Translations under genes and position numbers: made by a program
The notes under the pieces: model-generated
What the model was told of the DNA's origin: nothing
The model's database searches: none
What the model saw: the letters and a program-made list of their open reading frames with translations, nothing else
Origin: Auanema rhodensis
Lineage: Eukaryota > Nematoda > Chromadorea > Rhabditida > Rhabditidae
Direction of reading: 5' to 3'
DNA length: 64,000 bases
Assembly: GCA_964057225.1 (NCBI GenBank)
Contig: CAXKVF010000072.1
Span: 1 to 64,000 of the forward strand
Shown: positions 25,344 through 39,600 of the stretch, one piece after another
Layout of the letters: each line of letters begins with the position of its first letter
Position numbering within the stretch: position 1 is the first letter of the stretch

Positions 25344-26223
25344 AATATGGACATGGGGAATCTAATTTTGAAAACCGCATCTCTTTATCTTCCACGTGAA
25401 GCGAGTTACATACCAAGTGCACATCACGTGTACATTTAATTAGCATAAATTAAAGTTCACGTAAATTTCAAAGTCATGGTTACCATGAACCAATATCAAT
25501 AAAAATTTGTTTTTAGACTAATATGGACATGGGGAATCTAATTTTGAAAACCGCATCTCTTTATCTTTCACGTGAAGCGAGTTACATATCAAGTGCACAT
25601 CACGTGTACATTTAATTAGCATAAATTAAAGTTCACGTAAATTTCAAAGTCATGGTTACCATGAACCAATATCAATAAAAATTTGTTTTTAGACTAATAT
25701 GGACATGGGGAATCAAAGTTTGAAAACCGCATCTCTTTATCTTCCACGTGAAGCGAGTTACATACCAAGTGCACATCACGTGTACATTTAATTAGCATAA
25801 ATTAAAGTTCACGTAAATTTCAAAGTCATGGTTACCATGAACCAATATCAATAAAAATTTGTTTTTAGACTAATATGGACATGGGGAATCAAAGTTTGAA
25901 AACCGCATCTCTTTATCTTTCACGTGAAGCGAGTTACATACCAAGTGCACATCACGTGTACATTTAATTAGCATAAATTAAAGTTCACGTAAATTTCAAA
26001 GTCATGGTTACCATTAACCAATATCAATAAAAATTTGTTTTTAGACTAATATGGACATGGGGAATCTAATTTTGAAAACCGCATCTCTTTATCTTTCACG
26101 TGAAGCGAGTTACATACCAAGTGCACATCACGTGTACATTTAATTAGCATAAATTAAAGTTCACGTAAATTTCAAAGTCATGGTTACCATGCACCAATAT
26201 CAATAAAAATCTGTTTTTAGACT
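25344..26223. repeat. 5-monomer higher-order unit, copy 1
   Basis: This 880-bp unit contains, in order: m1 with CTTCCACGTG and AACC; m2 with ACATATCAAG and AACC; m3 with CAAAGTTTG, CTTCCACGTG and AACC; m4 with CAAAGTTTG and ATTAACC; m5 of consensus type with CACC. The same ordered five monomers recur at 27104, 33615 and 34495. Confidence 0.85.
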
Positions 26224-27103
26224 AATATGGACATGGGGGATCTAATTTTGAAAACCGCATCTCTTTATCTTTCACGTGAAGCGAGTTACATACCAAGTGC
26301 ACATCACGTGTACATTTAATTAGCATAAAATAAAGTTCACGTAAATTTCAAAGTCATGGTTACCATGCACCAATATCAATAAAAATTTGTTTTTAGACTA
26401 ATATGGACATGGGGAATCTAATTTTGAAAACCGCATCTCTTTATCTTTCACGTCAAGCGAGTTACATACCAAGTGCACATCACGTGTACATTTAATTAGC
26501 ATAAATTAAAGTTCACGTAAATTTCAAAGTCATGGTTACCATTAACCAATATCAATAAAAATTTGTTTTTAGACTAATATGGACATGGGGAATCTAATTT
26601 TGAAAACCGCATCTCTTTATCTTTCACGTGAAGCGAGTTACATACCAAGTGCACATCACGTGTACATTTAATTAGCATAAATTAAAGTTCACGTAAATTT
26701 CAAAGTCATGGTTACCATGAACCAATATCAATAAAAATTTGTTTTTAGACTAATATGGACATGGGGAATCTAATTTTGAAAACCGCATCTCTTTATCTTT
26801 CACGTGAAGCGAGTTACATATCAAGTGCACATCACGTGTACATTTAATTAGCATAAATTAAAGTTCACGTAAATTTCAAAGTCATGGTTACCATGAACCA
26901 ATATCAATAAAAATTTGTTTTTAGACTAATATGGACATGGGGAATCTAATTTTGAAAACCGCATCTCTTTATCTTCCACGTGAAGCGAGTTACATACCAA
27001 GTGCACATCACGTGTACATTTAATTAGCATAAATTAAAGTTCACGTAAATTTCAAAGTCATGGTTACCATGCACCAATATCAATAAAAATTTGTTTTTAG
27101 ACT

Positions 27104-27983
27104 AATATGGACATGGGGAATCTAATTTTGAAAACCGCATCTCTTTATCTTCCACGTGAAGCGAGTTACATACCAAGTGCACATCACGTGTACATTTAAT
27201 TAGCATAAATTAAAGTTCACGTAAATTTCAAAGTCATGGTTACCATGAACCAATATCAATAAAAATTTGTTTTTAGACTAATATGGACATGGGGAATCTA
27301 ATTTTGAAAACCGCATCTCTTTATCTTTCACGTGAAGCGAGTTACATATCAAGTGCACATCACGTGTACATTTAATTAGCATAAATTAAAGTTCACGTAA
27401 ATTTCAAAGTCATGGTTACCATGAACCAATATCAATAAAAATTTGTTTTTAGACTAATATGGACATGGGGAATCAAAGTTTGAAAACCGCATCTCTTTAT
27501 CTTCCACGTGAAGCGAGTTACATACCAAGTGCACATCACGTGTACATTTAATTAGCATAAATTAAAGTTCACGTAAATTTCAAAGTCATGGTTACCATGA
27601 ACCAATATCAATAAAAATTTGTTTTTAGACTAATATGGACATGGGGAATCAAAGTTTGAAAACCGCATCTCTTTATCTTTCACGTGAAGCGAGTTACATA
27701 CCAAGTGCACATCACGTGTACATTTAATTAGCATAAATTAAAGTTCACGTAAATTTCAAAGTCATGGTTACCATTAACCAATATCAATAAAAATTTGTTT
27801 TTAGACTAATATGGACATGGGGAATCTAATTTTGAAAACCGCATCTCTTTATCTTTCACGTGAAGCGAGTTACATACCAAGTGCACATCACGTGTACATT
27901 TAATTAGCATAAATTAAAGTTCACGTAAATTTCAAAGTCATGGTTACCATGCACCAATATCAATAAAAATTTGTTTTCAGACT
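27104..27983. repeat. 5-monomer higher-order unit, copy 2
   Basis: It lies exactly 1760 bases (10 monomers) after copy 1 with the same m1-m5 order. The five monomers between the copies are not the same unit: they carry AATCTG/GGGGGATC, CATAAAATAAAG, GTCAAGCG and ATTAACC. The 10-monomer offset is therefore two unlike pentamers, not two tandem copies. Confidence 0.82.
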
Positions 27984-29949
27984 AATATGGACATGGGGAA
28001 TCAAAGTTTGAAAACCGCATCTCTTTATCTTTCAAGTGAAGCGAGTTACATACCAAGTGCACATCACGTGTACATTTAATTAGCATAAATTAAAGTTCAC
28101 GTAAATTTCAAAGTCATGGTTACCATTAACCAATATCAATAAAAATTTGTTTTTAGACTAATATGGACATGGGGAATCTAATTTTGAAAACCGCATCTCT
28201 TTATCTTTCACGTGAAGCGAGTTACATACCAAGTGCACATCACGTGTACATTTAATTAGCATAAATTAAAGTTCACGTAAATTTCAAAGTCATGGTTACC
28301 ATGCACCAATATCAATAAAAATTTGTTTTTAGACTAATATAGACATGGGGAATCTAATTTTGAAAACCGCATCTCTTTATCTTCCACGTGAAGCGAGTTA
28401 CATACCAAGTGCACATCACGTGTACATTTAATTAGCATAAATTAAAGTTCACGTAAATTTCAAAGTCATGGTTACCATGAACCAATATCAATAAAAATTT
28501 GTTTTTAGACTAATATGGACATGGGGAATCTAATTTTGAAAACCGCATCTCTTTATCTTTCACGTGAAGCGAGTTACATACCAAGTGCACATCACGTGTA
28601 CATTTAATTAGCATAAATTAAAGTTCACGTAAATTTCAAAGTCATGGTTACCATGAACCAATATCAATAAAAATTTGTTTTTAGACTAATATGGACATGG
28701 GGAATTAAAGTTTGAAAACCGCATCTCTTTATCTTCCACGTGAAGCGAGTTACATACCAAGTGCACATCACGTGTACATTTAATTAGCATAAATTAAAGT
28801 TCACGTAAATTTCAAAGTCATGGTTACCATGAACCAATATCAATAAAAATTTGTTTTTAGACTAATATGGACATGGGGAATCAAAGTTTGAAAACCGCAT
28901 CTCTTTATCTTTCACGTGAAGCGAGTTACATACCAAGTGCACATCACGTGTACATTTAATTAGCATAAATTAAAGTTCACGTAAATTTCAAAGTCATGGT
29001 TACCATGCACCAATATCAATAAAAATTTGTTTTTAGACTAATATGGACATGGGGAATCTAATTTTGAAAACCGCATCTCTTTATATTTCACGTGAAGCGA
29101 GTTACATACCAAGTGCACATCACGTGTACATTTAATTAGCATAAATTAAAGTTCACGTAAATTTCAAAGTCATGGTTACCATGAACCAATATCAATAAAA
29201 ATTTGTTTTTAGACTAATATGGACATGGGGAATCTAATTTTGAAAACCGCATCTCTTTATCTTTCACGTGAAGCGAGTTACATATCAAGTGCACATCACG
29301 TGTACATTTAATTAGCATAAATTAAAGTTCACGTAAATTTCAAAGTCATGGTTACCATTGACCAATATCAATAAAAATTTGTTTTTAGACTAATATGGAC
29401 ATGGGGAATCTAATTTTAAAAACCGCATCTCTTTATCTTTCAAGTGAAGCGAGTTACATACCAAGTGCACATCACGTGTACATTTAATTAGCATAAATTA
29501 AAGTTCACGTAAATTTCAAAGTCATGGTTACCATGCACCAATATCAATAAAAATTTGTTTTTAGACTAATATGGACATGGGGAATCTAATTTTGAAAACC
29601 GCATCTCTTTATCTTTCACGTGAAGCGAGTTACATACCAAGTGCACATCACGTGTACATTTAATTAGCATAAATTAAAGTTCACGTAAATTTCAAAGTCA
29701 TGGTTACCATGCACCAATATCAATAAAAATTTGTTTTTAGACTAATATGGACATGGGGAATCTAATTTTGAAAACCGCATCTCTTTATATTTCACGTGAA
29801 GCGAGTTACATACCAAGTGCACATCACGTGTACATTTAATTAGCATAAATTAAAGTTCACGTAAATTTCAAAGTCATGGTTACCATGAACCAATATCAAT
29901 AAAAATTTGTTTTTAGACTAATATGGACATGGGGAATCTAATTTTGAAA

Positions 29950-32900
29950 ACCGCATCTCTTTATCTTTCCCGTGAAGCGAGTTACATACCAAGTGCACAT
30001 CACGTGTACATTTAATTAGCATAAATTAAAGTTCACGTAAATTTCAAAGTCATGGTTACCATGAACCAATATCAATAAAAATTTGTTTTTAGACTAATAT
30101 GGACATGGGGAATCTAATTTTGAAAACCGCATCTCTTTATCTTCCACGTGAAGCGAGTTACATACCAAGTGCACATCACGTGTACATTTAATTAGCATAA
30201 ATTAAAGTTCACGTAAATTTCAAAGTCATGGTTACCATGCACCAATATTAATAAAAATTTGTTTTTAGACTAATATGGACATGGGGAATCTAATTTTGAA
30301 AACCGCATCTCTTTATCTTTCACGTGAAGCGAGTTACATACCAAGTGCACATCACGTGTACATTTAATTAGCATAAATTAAAGTTCACGTAAATTTCAAA
30401 GTCATGGTTACCATGAAGCAATATCAATAAAAATTTGTTTTTAGACTAATATGGACATGGGGAATCTAATTTTGAAAACCGCATCTCTTTATCTTTCACG
30501 TGAAGCGAGTTACATACCAAGTGCACATCACGTGTACATTTAATTAGCATAAATTAAAGTTCACGTAAATTTCAAAGTCATGGTTACCATGAACCAATAT
30601 CAATAAAAATTTGTTTTTAGACTAATATGGACATGGGGAATCTAATTTTAAAAACCGCATCTCTTTATCTTTCACGTGGAGCGAGTTACATACCAAGTGC
30701 ACATCACGTGTACATTTAATTAGCATAAATTAAAGTTCACGTAAATTTCAAAGTCATGGTTACCATGAAGCAATATCAATAAAAATTTGTTTTTAGACTA
30801 ATATGGACATGGGGAATCTAATTTTGAAAACCGCATCTCTTTATCTTTCACGTGAAGCGAGTTACATACCAAGTGCACATCACGTGTACATTTAATTAGC
30901 ATAAATTAAAGTTCACGTAAATTTCAAAGTCATGGTTACCATGAACCAATATCAATAAAAATTTGTTTTTAGACTAATATGGACATGGGGAATCTAATTT
31001 TGAAAACCGCATCTCTTTATCTTTCACGTGAAGCGAGTTACATACCAAGTGCACATCACGTGTACATTTAATTAGCATAAATTAAAGTTCACGTAAATTT
31101 CAAAGTCATGGTTACCATGCACCAATATCAATAAAAATTTGTTTTTAGACTAATATGGACATGGGGAATCTAATTTTGAAAACCGCATCTCTTTATCTTT
31201 CACGTGAAGCGAGTTACATACCAAGTGCACATCACGTGTACATTTAATTAGCATAAATTAATGTTCACGTAAATTTCAAAGTCATGGTTACCATGAAGCA
31301 ATATCAATAAAAATTTGTTTTTAGACTAATATGGACATGGGGAATCTAATTTTGAAAACCGCATCTTTTTATCTTTCACGTGAAGCGAGTTACATACCAA
31401 GTGCACATCACGTGTACATTTAATTAGCATAAATTAAAGTTCACGTAAATTTCAAAGTCATGGTTACCATGAACCAATATCAATAAAAATTTGTTTTTAG
31501 ACTAATATGGACATGGGGAATCTAATTTTGAAAACCGCATCTCTTTATCTTTCACGTGAAGCGAGTTACATACCAAGTGCACATCACGTGTACATTTAAT
31601 TAGCATAAATTAAAGTTCACGTAAATTTCAAAGTCATGGTTACCATGAAGCAATATCAATAAAAATTTGTTTTTAGACTAATATGGACATGGGGAATCTA
31701 ATTTTGAAAACCGCATCTCTTTATCTTTCACGTGAAGCGAGTTACATACCAAGTGCACATCACGTGTACATTTAATTAGCATAAATTAAAGTTCACGTAA
31801 ATTTCAAAGTCATGGTTACCATGCACCAATATCATAAAAATTGGTTTTTAGACTAATATGGACATGAGGAATCTAATTTTGAAAACCGCATCTCTTTATC
31901 TTTCACGTGAAGCGAGTTACATACCAAGTGCACATCACGTGTACATTTAATTAGCATAAATTAAAGTTCACGTAAATTTCAAAGTCATGGTTACCATGCA
32001 CCAATATCAATAAAAATTTGTTTTTAGACTAATATGGACATGGGGAATCTAATTTTGAAAACCGCATCTCTTTATATTTCACGTGAAGCGAGTTACATAC
32101 CAAGTGCACATCACGTGTACATTTAATTAGCATAAATTAAAGTTCACGTAAATTTCAAAGTCATGGTTACCATGCACCAATATCAATAAAAATTTGTTTT
32201 TAGACTAATATGGACATGGGGAATCTAATTTTGAAAACCGCATCTCTTTATCTTTCACGTGAAGCGAGTTACATACCAAGTGCACATCACGTGTACATTT
32301 AATTAGCATAAATTAAAGTTCACGTAAATTTCAAAGTCATGGTTACCATGAACCAATATCAATAAAAATTTGTTTTTAGACTAATATGGACATGGGGAAT
32401 CTAATTTTGAAAACCGCATCTCTTTATCTCTCACGTGAAGCGAGTTACATACCAAGTGCACATCACGTGTACATTTAATTAGCATAAATTAAAGTTCACG
32501 TAAATTTCAAAGTCATGGTTACCATGCACCAATATCAATAAAAATTTGTTTTTAGACTAATATGTACATGGAAAAACTAATTTTGAAAACCGCATCTCTT
32601 TATCTTTCACGTGAAGCGAGTTACATACCAAGTGCACATCACGTGTACATTTAATTAGCATAAATTAAAGTTCACGTAAATTTCAAAGTCATGGTTACCA
32701 TGCACCAATATCAATAAAAATTTGTTTTTAGACTAATATGGACATGGGGGATCTAATTTTGAAAACCGCATCTCTTTATCTTTCACGTGAAGCGAGTTAC
32801 ATACCAAGTGCACATCACGTGTACATTTAATTAGCATAAATTAAAGTTCACGTAAATTTCAAAGTCATGGTTACCATGCACCAATATCAATAAAAATTTG

Positions 32901-35900
32901 TTTTTAGACTAATATGGACATGGGGAATCTAATTTTGAAAACCGCATCTCTTTATCTTTCACGTCAAGCGAGTTACATACCAAGTGCACATCACGTGTAC
33001 ATTTAATTAGCATAAATTAAAGTTCACGTAAATTTCAAAGTCATGGTTACCATTAACCAATATCAATAAAAATCTGTTTTTAGACTAATATGGACATGGG
33101 GGATCTAATTTTGAAAACCGCATCTCTTTATCTTTCACGTGAAGCGAGTTACATATCAAGTGCACATCACGTGTACATTTAATTAGCATAAATTAAAGTT
33201 CACGTAAATTTCAAAGTCATGGTTACCATTGACCAATATCAATAAAAATTTGTTTTTAGACTAATATGGACATGGGGAATCTAATTTTAAAAACCGCATC
33301 TCTTTATCTTTCAAGTGAAGCGAGTTACATACCAAGTGCACATCACGTGTACATTTAATTAGCATAAATTAAAGTTCACGTAAATTTCAAAGTCATGGTT
33401 ACCATGCACCAATATCAATAAAAATTTGTTTTTAGACTAATATGGACATGGGGAATCTAATTTTGAAAACCGCATCTCTTTATCTTTCACGTGAAGCGAG
33501 TTACATACCAAGTGCACATCACGTGTACATTTAATTAGCATAAATTAAAGTTCACGTAAATTTCAAAGTCATGGTTACCATGCACCAATATCAATAAAAA
33601 TTTGTTTTTAGACTAATATGGACATGGGGAATCTAATTTTGAAAACCGCATCTCTTTATCTTCCACGTGAAGCGAGTTACATACCAAGTGCACATCACGT
33701 GTACATTTAATTAGCATAAATTAAAGTTCACGTAAATTTCAAAGTCATGGTTACCATGAACCAATATCAATAAAAATTTGTTTTTAGACTAATATGGACA
33801 TGGGGAATCTAATTTTGAAAACCGCATCTCTTTATCTTTCACGTGAAGCGAGTTACATATCAAGTGCACATCACGTGTACATTTAATTAGCATAAATTAA
33901 AGTTCACGTAAATTTCAAAGTCATGGTTACCATGAACCAATATCAATAAAAATTTGTTTTTAGACTAATATGGACATGGGGAATCAAAGTTTGAAAACCG
34001 CATCTCTTTATCTTCCACGTGAAGCGAGTTACATACCAAGTGCACATCACGTGTACATTTAATTAGCATAAATTAAAGTTCACGTAAATTTCAAAGTCAT
34101 GGTTACCATGAACCAATATCAATAAAAATTTGTTTTTAGACTAATATGGACATGGGGAATCAAAGTTTGAAAACCGCATCTCTTTATCTTTCACGTGAAG
34201 CGAGTTACATACCAAGTGCACATCACGTGTACATTTAATTAGCATAAATTAAAGTTCACGTAAATTTCAAAGTCATGGTTACCATTAACCAATATCAATA
34301 AAAATTTGTTTTTAGACTAATATGGACATGGGGAATCTAATTTTGAAAACCGCATCTCTTTATCTTTCACGTGAAGCGAGTTACATACCAAGTGCACATC
34401 ACGTGTACATTTAATTAGCATAAATTAAAGTTCACGTAAATTTCAAAGTCATGGTTACCATGCACCAATATCAATAAAAATTTGTTTTTAGACTAATATG
34501 GACATGGGGAATCTAATTTTGAAAACCGCATCTCTTTATCTTCCACGTGAAGCGAGTTACATACCAAGTGCACATCACGTGTACATTTAATTAGCATAAA
34601 TTAAAGTTCACGTAAATTTCAAAGTCATGGTTACCATGAACCAATATCAATAAAAATTTGTTTTTAGACTAATATGGACATGGGGAATCTAATTTTGAAA
34701 ACCGCATCTCTTTATCTTTCACGTGAAGCGAGTTACATATCAAGTGCACATCACGTGTACATTTAATTAGCATAAATTAAAGTTCACGTAAATTTCAAAG
34801 TCATGGTTACCATGAACCAATATCAATAAAAATTTGTTTTTAGACTAATATGGACATGGGGAATCAAAGTTTGAAAACCGCATCTCTTTATCTTCCACGT
34901 GAAGCGAGTTACATACCAAGTGCACATCACGTGTACATTTAATTAGCATAAATTAAAGTTCACGTAAATTTCAAAGTCATGGTTACCATGAACCAATATC
35001 AATAAAAATTTGTTTTTAGACTAATATGGACATGGGGAATCAAAGTTTGAAAACCGCATCTCTTTATCTTTCACGTGAAGCGAGTTACATACCAAGTGCA
35101 CATCACGTGTACATTTAATTAGCATAAATTAAAGTTCACGTAAATTTCAAAGTCATGGTTACCATTAACCAATATCAATAAAAATTTGTTTTTAGACTAA
35201 TATGGACATGGGGAATCTAATTTTGAAAACCGCATCTCTTTATCTTTCACGTGAAGCGAGTTACATACCAAGTGCACATCACGTGTACATTTAATTAGCA
35301 TAAATTAAAGTTCACGTAAATTTCAAAGTCATGGTTACCATGCACCAATATCAATAAAAATTTGTTTTTAGACTAATATGGACATGGGGAATCTAATTTT
35401 GAAAACCGCATCTCTTTATATTTCACGTGAAGCGAGTTACATACCAAGTGCACATCACGTGTACATTTAATTAGCATAAATTAAAGTTCACGTAAATTTC
35501 AAAGTCATGGTTACCATGAACCAATATCAATAAAAATTTGTTTTTAGACTAATATGGACATGGGGAATCTAATTTTGAAAACCGCATCTCTTTATCTTTC
35601 ACGTGAAGCGAGTTACATACCAAGTGCACATCACGTGTACATTTAATTAGCATAAATTAAAGTTCACGTAAATTTCAAAGTCATGGTTACCATGAACCAA
35701 TATCAATAAAAATTTGTTTTTAGACTAATATGGACATGGGGAATCAAAGTTTGAAAACCGCATCTCTTTATCTTTCAAGTGAAGCGAGTTACATACCAAG
35801 TGCACATCACGTGTACATTTAATTAGCATAAATTAAAGTTCACGTAAATTTCAAAGTCATGGTTACCATTAACCAATATCAATAAAAATTTGTTTTTAGA

Positions 35901-37620
35901 CTAATATGGACATGGGGAATCTAATTTTGAAAACCGCATCTCTTTATCTTTCACGTGAAGCGAGTTACATACCAAGTGCACATCACGTGTACATTTAATT
36001 AGCATAAATTAAAGTTCACGTAAATTTCAAAGTCATGGTTACCATGCACCAATATCAATAAAAATTTGTTTTTAGACTAATATAGACATGGGGAATCTAA
36101 TTTTGAAAACCGCATCTCTTTATCTTCCACGTGAAGCGAGTTACATACCAAGTGCACATCACGTGTACATTTAATTAGCATAAATTAAAGTTCACGTAAA
36201 TTTCAAAGTCATGGTTACCATGAACCAATATCAATAAAAATTTGTTTTTAGACTAATATGGACATGGGGAATCTAATTTTGAAAACCGCATCTCTTTATC
36301 TTTCACGTGAAGCGAGTTACATACCAAGTGCACATCACGTGTACATTTAATTAGCATAAATTAAAGTTCACGTAAATTTCAAAGTCATGGTTACCATGAA
36401 CCAATATCAATAAAAATTTGTTTTTAGACTAATATGGACATGGGGAATTAAAGTTTGAAAACCGCATCTCTTTATCTTCCACGTGAAGCGAGTTACATAC
36501 CAAGTGCACATCACGTGTACATTTAATTAGCATAAATTAAAGTTCACGTAAATTTCAAAGTCATGGTTACCATGAACCAATATCAATAAAAATTTGTTTT
36601 TAGACTAATATGGACATGGGGAATCAAAGTTTGAAAACCGCATCTCTTTATCTTTCACGTGAAGCGAGTTACATACCAAGTGCACATCACGTGTACATTT
36701 AATTAGCATAAATTAAAGTTCACGTAAATTTCAAAGTCATGGTTACCATGCACCAATATCAATAAAAATTTGTTTTTAGACTAATATGGACATGAGGAAT
36801 CTAATTTTGAAAACCGCATCTCTTTATCTTTCACGTGAAGCGAGTTACATACCAAGTGCACATCACGTGTACATTTAATTAGCATAAATTAAAGTTCACG
36901 TAAATTTCAAAGTCATGGTTACCATGCACCAATATCAATAAAAATTTGTTTTTAGACTAATATGGACATGGGGAATCTAATTTTGAAAACCGCATCTCTT
37001 TATATTTCACGTGAAGCGAGTTACATACCAAGTGCACATCACGTGTACATTTAATTAGCATAAATTAAAGTTCACGTAAATTTCAAAGTCATGGTTACCA
37101 TGAACCAATATCAATAAAAATTTGTTTTTAGACTAATATGGACATGGGGAATCTAATTTTGAAAACCGCATCTCTTTATCTTTCACGTGAAGCGAGTTAC
37201 ATATCAAGTGCACATCACGTGTACATTTAATTAGCATAAATTAAAGTTCACGTAAATTTCAAAGTCATGGTTACCATTGACCAATATCAATAAAAATTTG
37301 TTTTTAGACTAATATGGACATGGGGAATCTAATTTTAAAAACCGCATCTCTTTATCTTTCAAGTGAAGCGAGTTACATACCAAGTGCACATCACGTGTAC
37401 ATTTAATTAGCATAAATTAAAGTTCACGTAAATTTCAAAGTCATGGTTACCATGCACCAATATCAATAAAAATTTGTTTTTAGACTAATATGGACATGGG
37501 GAATCTAATTTTGAAAACCGCATCTCTTTATCTTTCACGTGAAGCGAGTTACATACCAAGTGCACATCACGTGTACATTTAATTAGCATAAATTAAAGTT
37601 CACGTAAATTTCAAAGTCAT
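29950..37620. repeat. Segment B2: second copy of ~45-monomer macro-repeat
   Basis: Matches to B1 at offset 7919 (45 monomers less the shared one-base deletion) are TTTCCCG 29970, GTGGAGCG 30679, TTAATGTTC 31262, CATCTTTTTATC about 31366 and ATCATAAAAATTGG 31831. The offset becomes 8271 at TGTACATGGAAAAACT 32562 (two extra monomers here), then 7743 at ATAGACATGG 36084 and GAATTAAAG 36445 (three monomers fewer), and returns to 7919 at TTTATATTTC 37004 and ATTGACC 37277. It diverges from B1 after about 37.6 kb. Substitutions between copies are few, for example ATATTAATAAA near 30249 and ATTTTAAAAACC near 30650, seen only in this copy's first part. Confidence 0.82.
33615..35374. repeat. 5-monomer unit, copies 3 and 4 in direct tandem
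   Basis: Copies at 33615-34494 and 34495-35374 are adjacent, 880 bp apart, with the complete m1-m5 marker series in each: CTTCC 33663/34543, ACATATC 33858/34738, CAAAG 33985/34865 and 34161/35041, ATTAACC 34285/35165. I noticed no difference between them. Since copies 1 and 2 in B1 are separated, the tandem pair in B2 arose after, or was rearranged since, the 45-monomer duplication. Confidence 0.86.
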
Positions 37621-39600
37621 GGTTACCATGAACCAATATCAATAAAAATTTGTTTTTAGACTAATATGTACATGGGGAATCTAATTTTGAAAACCGCATT
37701 TCTTTATCTTTCACGTGAAGCGAGTTACATACCAAGTGCACATCACGTGTACATTTAATTAGCATAAATTAAAGTTCACGTAAATTTCAAAGTCATGGTT
37801 ACCATGCACCAATATCAATAAAAATTTGTTTTTAGACTAATATGAACATGAGGAATCTAATTTTGAAAACCGCATCTCTTTATCTTTCACGTGAAGCGAG
37901 TTACATACCAAGTGCACATCACGTGTACATTTAATTAGCATAAATTAAAGTTCACGTAAATTTCAAAGTCATGGTTACCATGCACCAATATCAATAAAAA
38001 TTTGTTTTTAGACTAATATGGACATGGGGAATCTAATTTTGAAAACCGCATCTCTTTATATTTCACGTGAAGCGAGTTACATACCAAGTGCACATCACGT
38101 GTACATTTAATTAGCATAAATTAAAGTTCACGTAAATTTCAAAGTCATGGTTACCATGAACCAATATCAATAAAAATTTGTTTTTAGACTAATATGGACA
38201 TGGGGAATCTAATTTTGAAAACCGCATCTCTTTATCTTTCACGTGAAGCGAGTTACATACCAAGTGCACATCACGTGTACATTTAATTAGCATAAATTAA
38301 AGTTCACGTAAATTTCAAAGTCATGGTTACCATGCACCAATATCAATAAAAATTTGTTTTTAGACTAATATGGACATGGGGAATCAAAGTTTGAAAACCG
38401 CATCTCTTTATCTTTCACGTGAAGCGAGTTACATACCAAGTGCACATCACGTGTACATTTAATTAGCATAAATTAAAGTTCACGTAAATTTCAAAGTCAT
38501 GGTTACCATGAACCAATATCAATAAAAATTTGTTTTTAGACTAATATGGACATGGGGAATCTAATTTTGAAAACCGCATCACTTTATCTTTCACGTGAAG
38601 CGAGTTACATACCAAGTGCACATCACGTGTACATTTAATTAGCATAAATTAAAGTTCACGTAAATTTCAAAGTCATGGTTACCATGCACCAATATCAATA
38701 AAAATTTGTTTTTAGACTAATATGGACATGGGGAATCTAATTTTGAAAACCGCATCTCTTTATCTTTCACGTGAAGCGAGTTACATACCAAGTGCACATC
38801 ACGTGTACATTTAATTAGCATAAATTAAAGTTCACGTAAATTTCAAAGTCATGGTTACCATGCACCAATATCAATAAAAATCTGTTTTTAGACTAATATG
38901 GACATGGGGAATCTAATTTTGAAAACCGCATCTCTTTATCTTTCACGTGAAGCGAGTTACATACCAAGTGCACATCACGTGTACATTTAATTAGCATAAA
39001 TTAAAGTTCACGTAAATTTCAAAGTCATGGTTACCATGCACCAATATCAATAAAAATTTGTTTTTAGACTAATATGGACATGGGGAATCTAATTTTGAAA
39101 ACCGCATCTCTTTATCTTTCACGTGAAGCGAGTTACATACCAAGTGCACATCACGTGTACATTTAATTAGCATAAATTAAAGTTCACGTAAATTTCAAAG
39201 TCATGGTTACCATGAACCAATATCAATAAAAATTTGTTTTTAGACTAATATGGACATGGGGAATCTAATTTTGAAAACCGCATCTCTTTATCTTTCACGT
39301 GAAGCGAGTTACATACCAAGTGCACATCACGTGTACATTTAATTAGCATAAATTAAAGTTCACGTAAATTTCAAAGTCATGGTTACCATGCACCAATATC
39401 AATAAAAATTTGTTTTTAGACTAATATGGACATGGGGAATCTAATTTTGAAAACCGCATCTCTTTATCTTCCACGTGAAGCGAGTTACATACCAAGTGCA
39501 CATCACGTGTACATTTAATTAGCATAAATTAAAGTTCACGTAAATTTCAAAGTCATGGTTACCATGAACCAATATCAATAAAAATTTGTTTTTAGACTAA
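36600..39600. repeat. ~17-monomer block, copy 1 (offset 25-26 monomers)
   Basis: Ordered markers shared with 41.2-44.0 kb are CAAAGTTTG 36625/41201, GAGG 36795/41371 and TTTATATTTC 37004/41580 (offset 4576, 26 monomers). These are followed by ATTTTAAAAACC with TTTCAAGTG 37331/41731, TGTACATGGGG with CATTTCTTT about 37669/42069, CATCACTTTAT 38581/42981, AATCTG 38882/43282 and CTTCCACG 39471/43871 (offset 4400, 25 monomers). This copy keeps one monomer (ACATATC/ATTGACC, about 37.13-37.3 kb) that the second lacks. The block overlaps the end of B2, so it postdates or cuts across that duplication. Confidence 0.82.

Larger units (their letters stand above)
22030..29800. repeat. Segment B1: first copy of ~45-monomer macro-repeat
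   Basis: Starting between 21990 and 22051, this block shares an ordered series of rare variants with the sequence about 7.92 kb downstream. The markers are TTTCCCG 22051, GTGGAGCG 22760, TTAATGTTC 23343, CATCTTTTTATC 23446, the one-base-deleted ATCATAAAAATTGG 23912 with GAGG just after, TGTACATGGAAAAACT 24291, GTCAAGCG about 24694, ATAGACATGG 28341, GAATTAAAG 28702, and ATTGACC / ATTTTAAAAACC near 29358-29420. Its p145 alleles change character at about 23.9-24.8 kb, where segment-A markers stop and ATTAACC, CTTCCACGTG and CAAAGTTTG begin. The array thus switches family within the block. Confidence 0.82.

Noticed and set aside
23343-31270. TTAATGTTC and CATCTTTTTATC monomers as independent mutations
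   Set aside because: They occur together in the same order at 18591, 23343 and 31262 (27 and 45 monomers apart), so they are copies of one original dimer, not separate events.
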